35,101 nt of DNA from Schaalia sp. Marseille-Q2122 (GTDB lineage: Bacteria > Actinomycetota > Actinomycetes > Actinomycetales > Actinomycetaceae), in the NCBI RefSeq assembly GCF_903645355.1, contig NZ_CAHJXR010000011.1:1-35101 (forward strand), written 5' to 3'. The notes under the pieces are model-generated. The model did no database searches and was not told the origin of the DNA. It saw nothing but the letters and a program-made list of their open reading frames with translations. Shown here in pieces: positions 15,426-23,689 of the stretch. The translations under genes were made by a program, and so were the position numbers. The first letter of the stretch is position 1. Each line of letters opens with the position of its first letter.

Positions 15426-18400
15426 GTGAGCGCCTTCCCTGGCCCCGATTCAACGCCAAAGATGCCCAAACCGCCCGCGTCGACCAACCGGCGAGGCCTC
15501 GGCCCCCTATCCATTGTCATTATGGTGCTGGGTGTTTTCGTTGGCATTGTCCTCGTCGCATCCAATGTCTGGACAGAAATCCTGTGGTTCCAGCAGATGA
15601 ATGCGGCCCGCATTATCTTCACCCGATGGGGCGCCATCGCAGGGCTCTTCGTCCTGGGCTTCCTCATTGTCTTTGCCCTCACCGCAGTGACAATCAGGCT
15701 CGCCTACGCCACGCGCAAGCAAGCCTCCCGAGGGGACGTCTCCGCCAGCCTGCGCGTCTACCAGCAAGCCCTGGACTCTCTGCGCCCCATCATCCTCTGG
15801 GGTGTGCCCGCAGTGCTTGGCCTCCTCAACGGCACCGGCCTGGCAACGCACTGGCAAACGGTGTTGACCTCGGTCAATGCCACGCCTTTCGGTGAGGTTG
15901 ACCCGGTCTTTGGCTGGGATATCTCCTTCTTCATCTTCATCCTGCCGATGCTTGAACTCCTCGCCTCCTTCCTGCTGCGAGCCTTCGGCATCGCCCTCAT
16001 CGCCGCCGTGGTCGTCCACTACATTTACGGCAACATCGGCGCCATCCCACGCCCCCACGCCACCAAGGCCGCACGCCTGCACCTGGGCGTCCTCGCCGCA
16101 CTCATCTCCGTCCTCATCGGCGCCCAATACTGGCTGGGCCGCTACGGGCTACTCACCAGGCAAGGAAAACCCGTTGATGGCGCCATGTACGCCGACATTA
16201 ACGCCACCCTCCCCGCGCACTCCATCCTCGCGATCATCTCCCTGGTGGTGGCCGTCCTCTTCATCGTCGCCGCCTTTAAAGGCACCTGGCGTCTGCCCGC
16301 CGTTGGCGTGGTCGTCACCGTCGTATCCAGCCTCGTGATCGGTGGCCTCTACCCGGGCCTCATCCAACAGTTCCGCGTCACCCCGAACGCGCGTCAACTC
16401 GAATCGCCCTACATTCAGCGCAATATCGACGCCACGCTCAAGGCTTTTGGCCTCGATGACCTCGAATACACGACCTACGCGGCCCGAACGGACGCCCGAC
16501 CCGGTCAGCTGAGGGAGGACTCGGAGTCGACCTCGCAAATCCGCCTCCTCGACCCGGCGGTCATCGTCCCCACGGTGCGCCAACTCCAGCAGTCCCGCCC
16601 CTACTACAGCTTCAATTCGGGCATGAAGGTTGACCGCTACACCATTGACGGTGAGCGGCGCGATACCGTCATCGCCATGCGCGAACTGGACCTCAACGGC
16701 CTGTCCCCTGAACAGCGCACCTGGGTGAACCTGCACACGGTCTACACCCACGGCTTTGGCGTGGTCGCCGCCTACGGCAATACCGTCACCGGCGATGGCC
16801 TGCCCGCCTACTGGGAGCAGTCCATCCCCTCCGTGGGGGAGATGGGCGAGTACGAGCCGCGTATCTACTTCTCGCCCTCAGCACCCCTGTACTCCATCGT
16901 CGGCGCGCCCGAAGGGGCTGAGCCTCAAGAACTCGACTACCCCGACGACAATGCTCCCGGCGGGCAGGTGTCGACCACCTTCTCTGGCAATGGCGGCCCC
17001 AGCGTGGGCAACCTGTGGAATAAGCTGCTGTACTCGGTGAAATTTGGCTCGACCGACATTTTCTTCTCCTCTCAAACGAACTCCGAGTCGCAGATCCTCT
17101 ACGACCGCAACCCCTTGACGCGCGTCTCTAAGGTCGCGCCCTACCTCACCCTTGAGCAGGACGCCTACCCCGCTGTGGTGGATACGGATGACAACCCGGC
17201 CACACCAAAGCGCCTAGTGTGGGTGGTGGATGCCTACACGACCTCCAGCAACTACCCCTACGCTCAGCATCAGGCCCTGGATCAGGCCACCACCGACTCG
17301 CGTTCAACAGCAGTGGGTGACTTCGTGCAGGTCAACACCGTCAACTACATGCGCAACTCGGTCAAGGCCATCGTGGACGCCTACGACGGTTCGGTGCGCC
17401 TCTTCCAGTGGGATGAGAAGGACCCCATCCTGTCGACGTGGATGAAGATCTACCCCGACATGGTCGAACCGATCTCGAATATCTCCGGTGACCTGATGAG
17501 CCACCTGCGCTACCCCGAGGACCTGTTCAAGGTGCAGCGTGAACTGCTCACCTCCTACCACGTGCGCGAGGCAGCCGAGTTCTACACCGGCGGTGACCGC
17601 TGGCGTCTGGCGCAGGAAACCTCGACAGTCAATCAGCTGAATAAGCAGGAAGGTCAGGCAGCTCCGTCCACTGCGCAGCCGCCCTACTACCTGACCATGC
17701 AGATGCCCGGGCAAGAAAGCGCTGAGTTCTCTTTGACCTCTGTGTTTGTGCCCGGCGGTGAGTCTCGCCGTGAGGCAATGGCCGGCTTCCTCGCCGTCGA
17801 TTCTGAAACGGGGAGCGAGGCTGGTAAGGTCCGCGAGGGCTACGGCAAGCTGCGTTTGATTGCGCTGCCGTCCTCAACGACCGTGCCCGGTCCCGGCCAG
17901 GTGCAAAACCTCTACGACTCCAAGGAGCAGATTGCTTCGCAGCTTAACCTGCTCAACCAGGCTGATTCGACGGTTATTCGCGGTAATCTGCTGACCTTGC
18001 CTGTGGGTGGTGGCCTGCTCTACGTGCAGCCCGTGTACGTGCAGGGCACAGGTAGTGCTTCTTACCCGGTGTTGCGTTCGGTGCTGACCTCCTTTGGTGG
18101 TCAGGTGGGCTTCGCCCCGACCCTGCAGGCCTCGTTGGATCAGACCTTTGGTGGTGACTCGGCGGCGACGATCGCCGGGGAGACGCCCAGTGATGGGGCT
18201 GACGAGGGCGCCGCGCCGCTGTCGGCTCAGGATCGCCTGAACCGTTCGTTGGTGACCGCAGCAAATGCCATGAAGGAAGCTGACGCCGCCCGTCAGAAGG
18301 GCGACTGGGCTGCCTATGGTGTTGCTCAGGAGAAGCTGGATAAGGCTCTCAAGGATGCCCTGGCTGCTCAGGACGCTTTGGGTCAGGACACCTCCGGTGT

Positions 18401-18518
18401 AGCTCAGGCTCCGGCAGGTGGTGCTGATGGGGCCCAGTCTGGCGCCGGTGGCGTGGGAACTGGCGGAGCCGGTTCAGGTGCCTCAGGTGGAGGTGCTAGC
18501 CCTCAATCTGGAGGCTGA
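15426..18518 (+). CDS. UPF0182 family large membrane protein (Rv3193c-type)
   Basis: 1030 residues from the GTG at 15426, selected because AGAGAGG lies eight bases upstream; an ATG at 15387 is a possible alternative. The N-terminal third (~20-310) carries about seven membrane helices with the family segment NVWTEILWFQQMNAARI and VFGWDISFFIFILPML. A large external domain follows (~320-930) with AYGNTVTGDGLPAYWEQSIPS, PRIYFS and VWVVDAYTTSSNYPYAQH, typical of UPF0182. The last ~120 residues include a predicted helical segment (LNRSLVTAANAMKEADAARQ) and a Gly/Ala-rich tail. Function is unknown. A strong intrinsic terminator follows the stop. Confidence 0.9.
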   Translation: MSAFPGPDSTPKMPKPPASTNRRGLGPLSIVIMVLGVFVGIVLVASNVWTEILWFQQMNAARIIFTRWGAIAGLFVLGFLIVFALTAVTIRLAYATRKQASRGDVSASLRVYQQALDSLRPIILWGVPAVLGLLNGTGLATHWQTVLTSVNATPFGEVDPVFGWDISFFIFILPMLELLASFLLRAFGIALIAAVVVHYIYGNIGAIPRPHATKAARLHLGVLAALISVLIGAQYWLGRYGLLTRQGKPVDGAMYADINATLPAHSILAIISLVVAVLFIVAAFKGTWRLPAVGVVVTVVSSLVIGGLYPGLIQQFRVTPNARQLESPYIQRNIDATLKAFGLDDLEYTTYAARTDARPGQLREDSESTSQIRLLDPAVIVPTVRQLQQSRPYYSFNSGMKVDRYTIDGERRDTVIAMRELDLNGLSPEQRTWVNLHTVYTHGFGVVAAYGNTVTGDGLPAYWEQSIPSVGEMGEYEPRIYFSPSAPLYSIVGAPEGAEPQELDYPDDNAPGGQVSTTFSGNGGPSVGNLWNKLLYSVKFGSTDIFFSSQTNSESQILYDRNPLTRVSKVAPYLTLEQDAYPAVVDTDDNPATPKRLVWVVDAYTTSSNYPYAQHQALDQATTDSRSTAVGDFVQVNTVNYMRNSVKAIVDAYDGSVRLFQWDEKDPILSTWMKIYPDMVEPISNISGDLMSHLRYPEDLFKVQRELLTSYHVREAAEFYTGGDRWRLAQETSTVNQLNKQEGQAAPSTAQPPYYLTMQMPGQESAEFSLTSVFVPGGESRREAMAGFLAVDSETGSEAGKVREGYGKLRLIALPSSTTVPGPGQVQNLYDSKEQIASQLNLLNQADSTVIRGNLLTLPVGGGLLYVQPVYVQGTGSASYPVLRSVLTSFGGQVGFAPTLQASLDQTFGGDSAATIAGETPSDGADEGAAPLSAQDRLNRSLVTAANAMKEADAARQKGDWAAYGVAQEKLDKALKDALAAQDALGQDTSGVAQAPAGGADGAQSGAGGVGTGGAGSGASGGGASPQSGG

Positions 18519-18545
18519 CCTGAGGGTTTTCCCAGATTAACTCGG

Positions 18546-18586
18546 GCGGTGCCCGCCAGGGGATTCCCTGGCGGGCACCGCTTTTT
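18546..18586 (+). terminator. Rho-independent terminator after UPF0182 gene
   Basis: A perfect 16-bp GC-rich stem, GCGGTGCCCGCCAGGG (18546-18561), GATT loop, complementary arm (18566-18581), then TTTTT (18582-18586). Confidence 0.95.
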
Positions 18587-18630
18587 ACCGGTGCTGTGTG
18601 CAACAATGACCGATGTCACCGTCTGAGAAG

Positions 18631-18659
18631 TTGAAGCTCGGCAGGGAAGTCAGTATTGT
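18631..18659 (+). promoter_or_regulatory. tRNA-Met promoter
   Basis: TTGAAG (-35, 18631-18636), a 17-base spacer, and TATTGT (-10, 18654-18659). The expected start lies ~6 bases upstream of the mature tRNA 5' end. Confidence 0.7.
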
Positions 18660-18671
18660 TAATCAAGCCGA

Positions 18672-18745
18672 CGCGGGGTGGAGCAGTTCGGTAGCTCGCC
18701 GGGCTCATAACCCGGAGGTCGCAGGTTCAAATCCTGTCCCCGCTA
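18672..18745 (+). tRNA. Initiator tRNA-Met (CAT)
   Basis: 74 bases, folding as a cloverleaf: acceptor CGCGGGG/CCCCGCT, D arm with TTCGGTAG, anticodon arm CCGGG-CTCATAA-CCCGG, and T arm CAGG-TTCAAAT-CCTG. The unpaired C1/T72 ends and the three G:C pairs next to the anticodon loop are the marks of an initiator tRNA. The 3' CCA is not encoded (CTA follows). It has its own promoter and terminator. Confidence 0.96.
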
Positions 18746-18752
18746 CTAGATG

Positions 18753-18786
18753 AAAAGCGCGACATGCTCAGCATGTCGCGCTTTTT
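18753..18786 (+). terminator. Rho-independent terminator of tRNA-Met
   Basis: The AAAAGCGCGACATGC arm, TCA loop and GCATGTCGCGC arm running into TTTTT begin eight bases after the tRNA. Confidence 0.93.
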
Positions 18787-19144
18787 CTTTCAACCCTCGC
18801 GGGCTGCTGTCCTATTGCCCGCCCTGTGAACCGAACCCTGTAAATCGCATTCTGCCACCCTGTTTCTCTGGATAGACTTGCCTGTACGGGCAGGGGCCAG
18901 ACTGTTTACTCGGGAGTAACAGCTTGCTCGTGTGCATGAGTGATCGTGCTTTGTTGAAGTGAGCCGTCACAGCAACTCCTCCGAGTAGACATTGCCTGAG
19001 CTCAATTGCACGACTGTCGAGGTAAAGCTCTAGCTGCCTTCGAGACTCCGATAGGGCCTGCCGAGTATATGGTGATGTGGCGGATGGAAGCGTTGATGAA
19101 GCCGCGTCTGTAGGCAGCGATTGACTCTGCGTTGAAGGGATGTG
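18787..19144. other. Gene-free stretch downstream of tRNA-Met
   Basis: About 360 bp with no credible coding frame. The only structure seen is a small hairpin near 18902-18922 (CTGTTTACT / AGTAACAG with one bulge). I found no second copy of the tRNA 3' end that would mark an integrated element. Confidence 0.6.
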
Positions 19145-19885
19145 ATGAGAGTGCTGGGGTGGCTGAAGCGTCGACGTGAGCCGTCGAAGTATGAGCTGCT
19201 TGGACGCTATACCTACGGTCGTCGTCCGATTCGACCGGTAAGGGGAGCAGTCTCTTCCGCAGAGCCTATTCCTGATGAGTGGCGGCGCTTGCCGCTTTTG
19301 GCACCGGCTGAGCGAGTGGAGGTGATGACCTCACTCATGAGGCGAACAGTCGACGAGGTGCTGCCTCAGACGCTTGCCTACCTGGAGGAGTATTGTTCCG
19401 ATGCGGAGCTGGCCGTGAGCGATGGGCGCTATTGCGTCGTCTACTCCGTGGACACCATGTCGGGTTCGACGCAGTATTACGGTGGGGGTAATCCTTTGCA
19501 GCCGTCGTGGCCTGATGAGGTTGTCGTGGGTGGAATTCGCCAGGTCCGGGGTGTGTGGGACAAGGTGCCTGAACCGTTGAAGTCCTTCTACGAGCAGACG
19601 CACGACGGGTTTTACGATTTTATGTCCCACGGTCTGGGGCTCATCGACCTGGATCAAGTGCATTGCTTGGGTGATTATGATCCGAGTGGGCCGTGGTATG
19701 AGCGCTTCTCAGGGGCGTACACGTTTTATTCCCATGTGACGGGCGGTTATTTGGCCCTTGACATTGATGGGCCGCAGCCGGGCCGGGCTGACATGTGGTG
19801 GGGTGACTCTGAGCCTGAGTTGGATGTCGACTTCTGGCGTTACTTGGACGAGCAGATAGTGGGCGGCTTCAACCCGCCATCCTGA
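19145..19885 (+). CDS. Hypothetical protein, possibly SUKH (SMI1/KNR4)-like
   Basis: 246 residues from ATG 19145, with AAGGGA upstream; a GTG one codon earlier is possible. No signal peptide or membrane helix. The central and C-terminal parts (VPEPLKSFYEQTHDGFYDF, then TFYSHVTGGYLALDIDGPQ and a late FWRYLDEQIVGGF) have the spacing of a SUKH fold, in which a PE..K.FY-type helix, a Gly-rich strand with LALD and a terminal W/F..L helix recur. SUKH proteins are often immunity proteins against secreted nuclease or polymorphic toxins. No toxin gene is next to it, so it would be an orphan. The assignment rests on pattern only. Confidence 0.5.
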   Translation: MRVLGWLKRRREPSKYELLGRYTYGRRPIRPVRGAVSSAEPIPDEWRRLPLLAPAERVEVMTSLMRRTVDEVLPQTLAYLEEYCSDAELAVSDGRYCVVYSVDTMSGSTQYYGGGNPLQPSWPDEVVVGGIRQVRGVWDKVPEPLKSFYEQTHDGFYDFMSHGLGLIDLDQVHCLGDYDPSGPWYERFSGAYTFYSHVTGGYLALDIDGPQPGRADMWWGDSEPELDVDFWRYLDEQIVGGFNPPS

Positions 19886-20429
19886 GGCTCAGGCGACCAA
19901 CGGCAGTACTCCTTCTGCGAGCTTCCTAGACGCAAGGGCCGGGAGGGATTTCTTGTCCAGGTGGTCTGTATCCGCTCCTGCGTCGAACAAGACGATGCAC
20001 TCCCACATCTGTGACCTGCGCCCTTGGACGGGCTTTCCTCCGTCAAGAACCTGATCCCCAGATACGTGATTACTATTCCTGGTCAGACGCTGGTGCTGGG
20101 CCTCGACGGAATGGCGAGGCAATACGGAGGGCGCGTTGGCCGTAAGAGGGGTATTGCCGGTGAGTCTCAGTGGGAGAAGTCGACGCGTTTCAGCACCCCC
20201 TTGAAGGCGTGCCAGCGATTCGCGCTGTGACCTGAGCAAATCTGCTGCTACAAGTTATGGAGCGTTTGTTGCATTGGGTGACGCTGGCGACCTTTTGTGA
20301 CGTGTATGCACGTCCCACAAGACAACAACTGTTGCATAACTGGGATTTGCGGGAGGAAGGAAAGGCCCCGTTGCGCAAAGTGGCCCGGCAGCGGTTGCTG
20401 CCGGGCCACAGTGTTGGGATCGCTACAGG
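19886..20429. other. Gene-poor region with hairpins
   Basis: About 540 bp in which open frames exist on both strands but none has a ribosome site or recognisable protein. A stem TTGTGACGTG-tatg-CACGTcccACAA (20295-20320, two-base bulge) and a 13-bp hairpin (20380-20409, listed separately) are present. The minus-strand frame ending near 19889 may be a remnant, but I could not identify a family. Confidence 0.5.
20380..20409 (-). terminator. Hairpin after the decayed surface-protein gene
   Basis: A perfect 13-bp stem GTGGCCCGGCAGC (20380-20392), loop GGTT, complementary arm to 20409. On the minus strand it starts 20 bases after the TAA of the surface-protein remnant and is followed by TTTGC, so it probably terminated that gene. 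Confidence 0.6.
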
Positions 20430-21457
20430 TTAGCGAAGATGAGTCACGCGACGGTGACGGAGGGCAATACCGCCTGCAAGCAGGGCGAGCATCAACATCA
20501 TGACGATGTGAGCGTCAACGCCGGTCTTTGCAAGCGCACCGCCAGGAGAGGCCTTGCCGCCGGTGGTAGCAGTGCCCGTTAGAGTGGGAGCACTCTTCTT
20601 CTACTCAGTTGATTCCTTCGACGGGACCTTCTCTGAAGGAGTGTTCACCTTATCGGCAGCCTTCACCGTGAAGGGAACGAAGTCGGTGCGCCCTGAGACT
20701 CGGCCAACTGCCACCAGACGATGGGCACCCACTTCGAAGTCACCGGGCACGAGCCAGGTGAAGGAGACCTTACCGTCTGCCGAGGCTACTGCGGTGCCCA
20801 CCAGGGTCGGCGTGGAGAAAGCGAAGAAATCGACGGTTTCTCCGGCCTTGAATCCACTGCCCGACAGGGAGAAGTGCTGTCCAACAGCGATCTTCGTGTC
20901 AGCGACAAGCACCGACAGGGCAGGGTTCACTGCAACGGGAGCGGGATCCTGCGAAGGCCCGGAATGTGCTGGCGTGTCACCGCCCGGCTTGGGCTGTTCG
21001 CCGGGTTCGTTTCCGGAGTTTTGGTTGTTGTTGCCGGGGGCGTTTGGCCGCCGGGGTTTTCGGTGTTGGGATCACCAGAGCCTTGGTCCGTGTTACCCGC
21101 AAGGAAGGTCAGCGCATGGGCCGCATCCAGAGATCGATCGGTCATGGACAGCCCGTGAGCTGCGAAGGTGGTGACGTTGTAATGCTCTGCCGGGTTGAGC
21201 TGCCCACGAGGAACAGTCAAGACCGTGCTGAAAGCACCATCGCGGATCTCATGGGCCTGAACCCACTTGGAAACAGCGGGGCGCCCTCGAGGAGCAGAAC
21301 CGATAGCGAAGTCAGAGGCCGTGTAGATGGAGACATACACGCCATAAGCCGCACCGTCACCCAAACCAGCATCACTCCCCTTCTTGCTCCGTGTCGTTGG
21401 GAGTCTGGGATCGATGACCTCACTGACAACTCCTTGGATGTTTGACATGAAAGACAA
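20430..21457 (-). pseudogene. Decayed sortase-anchored (LAKTG) surface protein
   Basis: Three pieces of one gene lie on the minus strand. Piece 1 (21457 to ~21036) has a domain with GAAYGVYVSIY, a TVLTVPRGQL strand and FAAHGLSMTDRSLDAA, resembling HtaA-like/repeat domains of actinobacterial surface proteins. A one-base deletion in a run of five Gs (21036-21040, plus strand) then shifts the frame. Piece 2 (to 20604) continues through a Pro/Asn linker into an Ig-like domain, from NPALSVLVADTKIAVGQHF to SGRTDFVPFTVKAA. A TAG at 20601-20603 interrupts it. Piece 3, in the same frame, encodes a cell-wall sorting signal: LAKTG, a hydrophobic helix (IVMMLMLALLAGGIAL) and basic RHRR, ending in TAA at 20430-20432. 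No signal peptide is found upstream, so the 5' end is also missing. Confidence 0.85.
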
Positions 21458-21474
21458 CTGACATTAAAGCCAGA

Positions 21475-21489
21475 ACTACATTATGTAGT
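21475..21489. promoter_or_regulatory. Palindrome ACTACAT-t-ATGTAGT
   Basis: A perfect 7-bp inverted repeat with a single central base, in an AT-rich patch immediately upstream of the decayed surface-protein gene. It has the form of a dimeric repressor operator; the binding protein is unknown. Confidence 0.4.
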
Positions 21490-21623
21490 GAGGTAAGCCG
21501 AGGCTAAATTAAATTCCCATCGGAACATGCTGTGAGGTAGTCCTACTTTCTGAAAGGAGGATCAAAGCTTGCGCACATTTGTGTCACGTCCCTCCATTGA
21601 CTCAAAGGTGGGAAAGTGGTGAA

Positions 21624-21663
21624 GCTGGGGTGCAACTTCTCCGTAGAAAAGCAGCACCCCAGC
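21624..21663 (-). terminator. Possible terminator after the DASS transporter
   Basis: GCTGGGGTGC (21624-21633) pairs perfectly with GCACCCCAGC (21654-21663) across a 20-base loop, starting 20 bases after the transporter stop. The long loop and lack of T-run make it a weak call. Confidence 0.4.
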
Positions 21664-21682
21664 AAGGATGAGCAGCGTGAGC

Positions 21683-23284
21683 CTACAGGCTCATGCCAAA
21701 GACCGGCACGCCAATCGTCAACACAGCGATCGTGATCAGGACAATGCCCGCCAAATTCAGCCACACGCCCGTGCGCACCATGTCGCCCATGGCGATGTAG
21801 CCCGAACCGTAGGCAACAGCATTCGGTGGCGTCGCCACAGGCAACATGAAGGCAAAGGTTGCTGACAGGGCCACGGGCAAGACCAACAGCATGACATTCA
21901 TTGGATTCTCATTCGTAATGCCGATGCCTACGGCAACGCCGCCCATGATCGGCAAGAAAGCCGCCGCTGTCGCGGTATTCGAGGTCAATTCAGTGAGGAA
22001 GATGATCAAGGTTGCCGCCGCCGCAACGATCACCACCACCGGCAAGATGCCCAGCCCCTTGACCTGCTCGCCAATCCAGATCGACAGGCCCAGCTTGCTA
22101 AACATCGACGACAGCGACAGACCTCCACCGAAGAGTAAGAGCACGTCCCAGGGCAGCTTATTGGCACTCTTCCAGTCCAGCAGTCGGCGCCCATTGGAGT
22201 CAGCGGGAATAAGGAAGAGCGCGGTCGCGGCAATCATGGCGATGAGTGCGTCAGAGATCACGAGCTCAGCGCCAGTGGACTTCAAGATGACGGGCACGAA
22301 CACCCAGGCTGCAGCGGTGAGGACGAAAATAATGCCGACGAGGCCCTCGCCGCGAGTAAGTCCGCCGAGCTCTTTCCATTGGTTGGAGATAAGTTCGCGC
22401 CCGCCGGGGATCTCGGTGACCTCGGGTTTGTAGAGGACAAAGACCATGAGCCACCATGCGAAGGCCATGAGGCTGATCGCCAGGGGAGCGCCCATGATCA
22501 TCCATTGTCCAAAGCCAATATTGATGTCGTGATTTTCGGCCAGATAGGCGACAAGGAGGGCATTTGGTGGGGTGCCGATAATGGTTGCGACCGAGCCGAT
22601 GGAGGCTGCGTAGGCGATGCCCAGCATGAGTGCGGTTGCAAACTTCTTGACCTTGGCGATGCCTCCCACCCGGTCGGCAACCAGTGCCATGACCGACATG
22701 CCGATGGGAAGCATTACGACGGCGGTTGCCGTATTCGACACCCACATGGACAAGAATCCTGTGGCGATCATGAAACCGAGGATGAGTTGGCGAGGCTTCG
22801 TTCCCACCAGCAGGACGACTCCGAGGGCAATGCGCCGGTGGAGATTCCACTTTTGCATAGCGAGGGCGAGCATGAAGCCGCCCATGAATAGGTAGATCGT
22901 ATCCGAGGCGTAGGGGGCGGCGGTCTCCTTAAAGGTGGCGACCTGAGCTGCGGGGAAAATGACGAGGGGGAGCAGGGCGGTTGCTGCCAAGGGGATGGCT
23001 TCGGTCATCCACCAGATACCTAAGAGGACGGCTGCTGCTGCAACGGTACGCAGACCCAGGTCGGTGACGTCTTTGTATTCTTTTCCGGCGGCTTCTGCGG
23101 CTGCGCGTCCGGCCTCGTTAACCTGGTCAACGCCGCTGGTGGGGAAGAAGTAGAAGACGAGGATTGCCAGGCCGATGCCGAGGAAGATGCCGATGAGTCT
23201 GCGTCGTCGCGTTACCTTATCGGGGAGCTCTTCCTTTGTGGCTGGCGCGGTGGATTGAGAGCTTTGAGTAATAGGGATACTCAT
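21683..23284 (-). CDS. DASS family (SLC13-type) dicarboxylate/anion:Na+ symporter
   Basis: 533 residues from ATG 23284, preceded by AAAGGAG eight bases upstream; the frame extends further but without a site. A basic cytosolic N-terminus (TRRRRLIG) is followed by about 11-12 membrane segments. Both SNT signature loops that bind sodium and carboxylate in VcINDY-type carriers are intact: VSNTATAVVMLPIG in the first half and LTSNTATAAAFLPI in the second. GTPPNALLVAYL and TPPNAVAYGSGY also fit. It likely imports C4-dicarboxylates, citrate or sulfate with Na+; the exact substrate cannot be read. It stands alone, with an inverted repeat ~60 bp upstream that may be an operator. Confidence 0.93.
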   Translation of the reverse strand: MSIPITQSSQSTAPATKEELPDKVTRRRRLIGIFLGIGLAILVFYFFPTSGVDQVNEAGRAAAEAAGKEYKDVTDLGLRTVAAAAVLLGIWWMTEAIPLAATALLPLVIFPAAQVATFKETAAPYASDTIYLFMGGFMLALAMQKWNLHRRIALGVVLLVGTKPRQLILGFMIATGFLSMWVSNTATAVVMLPIGMSVMALVADRVGGIAKVKKFATALMLGIAYAASIGSVATIIGTPPNALLVAYLAENHDINIGFGQWMIMGAPLAISLMAFAWWLMVFVLYKPEVTEIPGGRELISNQWKELGGLTRGEGLVGIIFVLTAAAWVFVPVILKSTGAELVISDALIAMIAATALFLIPADSNGRRLLDWKSANKLPWDVLLLFGGGLSLSSMFSKLGLSIWIGEQVKGLGILPVVVIVAAAATLIIFLTELTSNTATAAAFLPIMGGVAVGIGITNENPMNVMLLVLPVALSATFAFMLPVATPPNAVAYGSGYIAMGDMVRTGVWLNLAGIVLITIAVLTIGVPVFGMSL

Positions 23285-23689
23285 ATCATGCACTCCTTTG
23301 TACATCTGGGAAGGTACTTGTGTGGCCACTGTAATAGCTTTCTTCCATTCAGTGGAAGGATTTGATGAAAATACGTCCCAGAATGCAGCGGGGAGAAAGG
23401 TGTGGGTTTCTTCCCTTATTTGGTGTTGAATTCCCGTGTGCCCCCAAGTCAAGCTGTCTGGCCTGTGTGGATGGCTTCCGAGTGGAAAGTATCTGCACGT
23501 CAGTGGGTCATCAGGGTGGCGCCAATTCTGCTGAGCTGTGTTTGCGGCAATTTATCTTCTTATATCCTCAAGAAGCTGAAAGAAATGCGTGCTGAGGTAT
23601 CGTGGACACGCCTCCAGAAAGCCGCACCTATTTCCTGCAGGGGATTGTCAGTGTCGTGCGTGAAGAAAAACTTCGGCAAAAGTGCGCTC
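23285..23689. other. Intergenic region upstream of the DASS gene, with inverted repeat
   Basis: About 405 bp without a supported gene. CTTCCA-ttcag-TGGAAG (23342-23358) is a perfect 6-bp inverted repeat located ~58 bp before the transporter start, a plausible regulator site. Short open frames on the plus strand have no ribosome site and one runs into the monooxygenase 3' end. Confidence 0.5.

Noticed and set aside
18672-18745. tRNA-Met as an attachment site of an integrated element
   Set aside because: No second copy of the tRNA 3' end and no integrase found downstream in the window.
19889-20239. Minus-strand gene of 116 residues
   Set aside because: No start signal, no family likeness, and composition like a shadow frame; treated as non-coding.
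20601-20603. TAG as a recoded (suppressed) codon
   Set aside because: A frameshift upstream in the same gene and the missing signal peptide point to ordinary decay; no suppressor or pyrrolysine gene is seen in the window.
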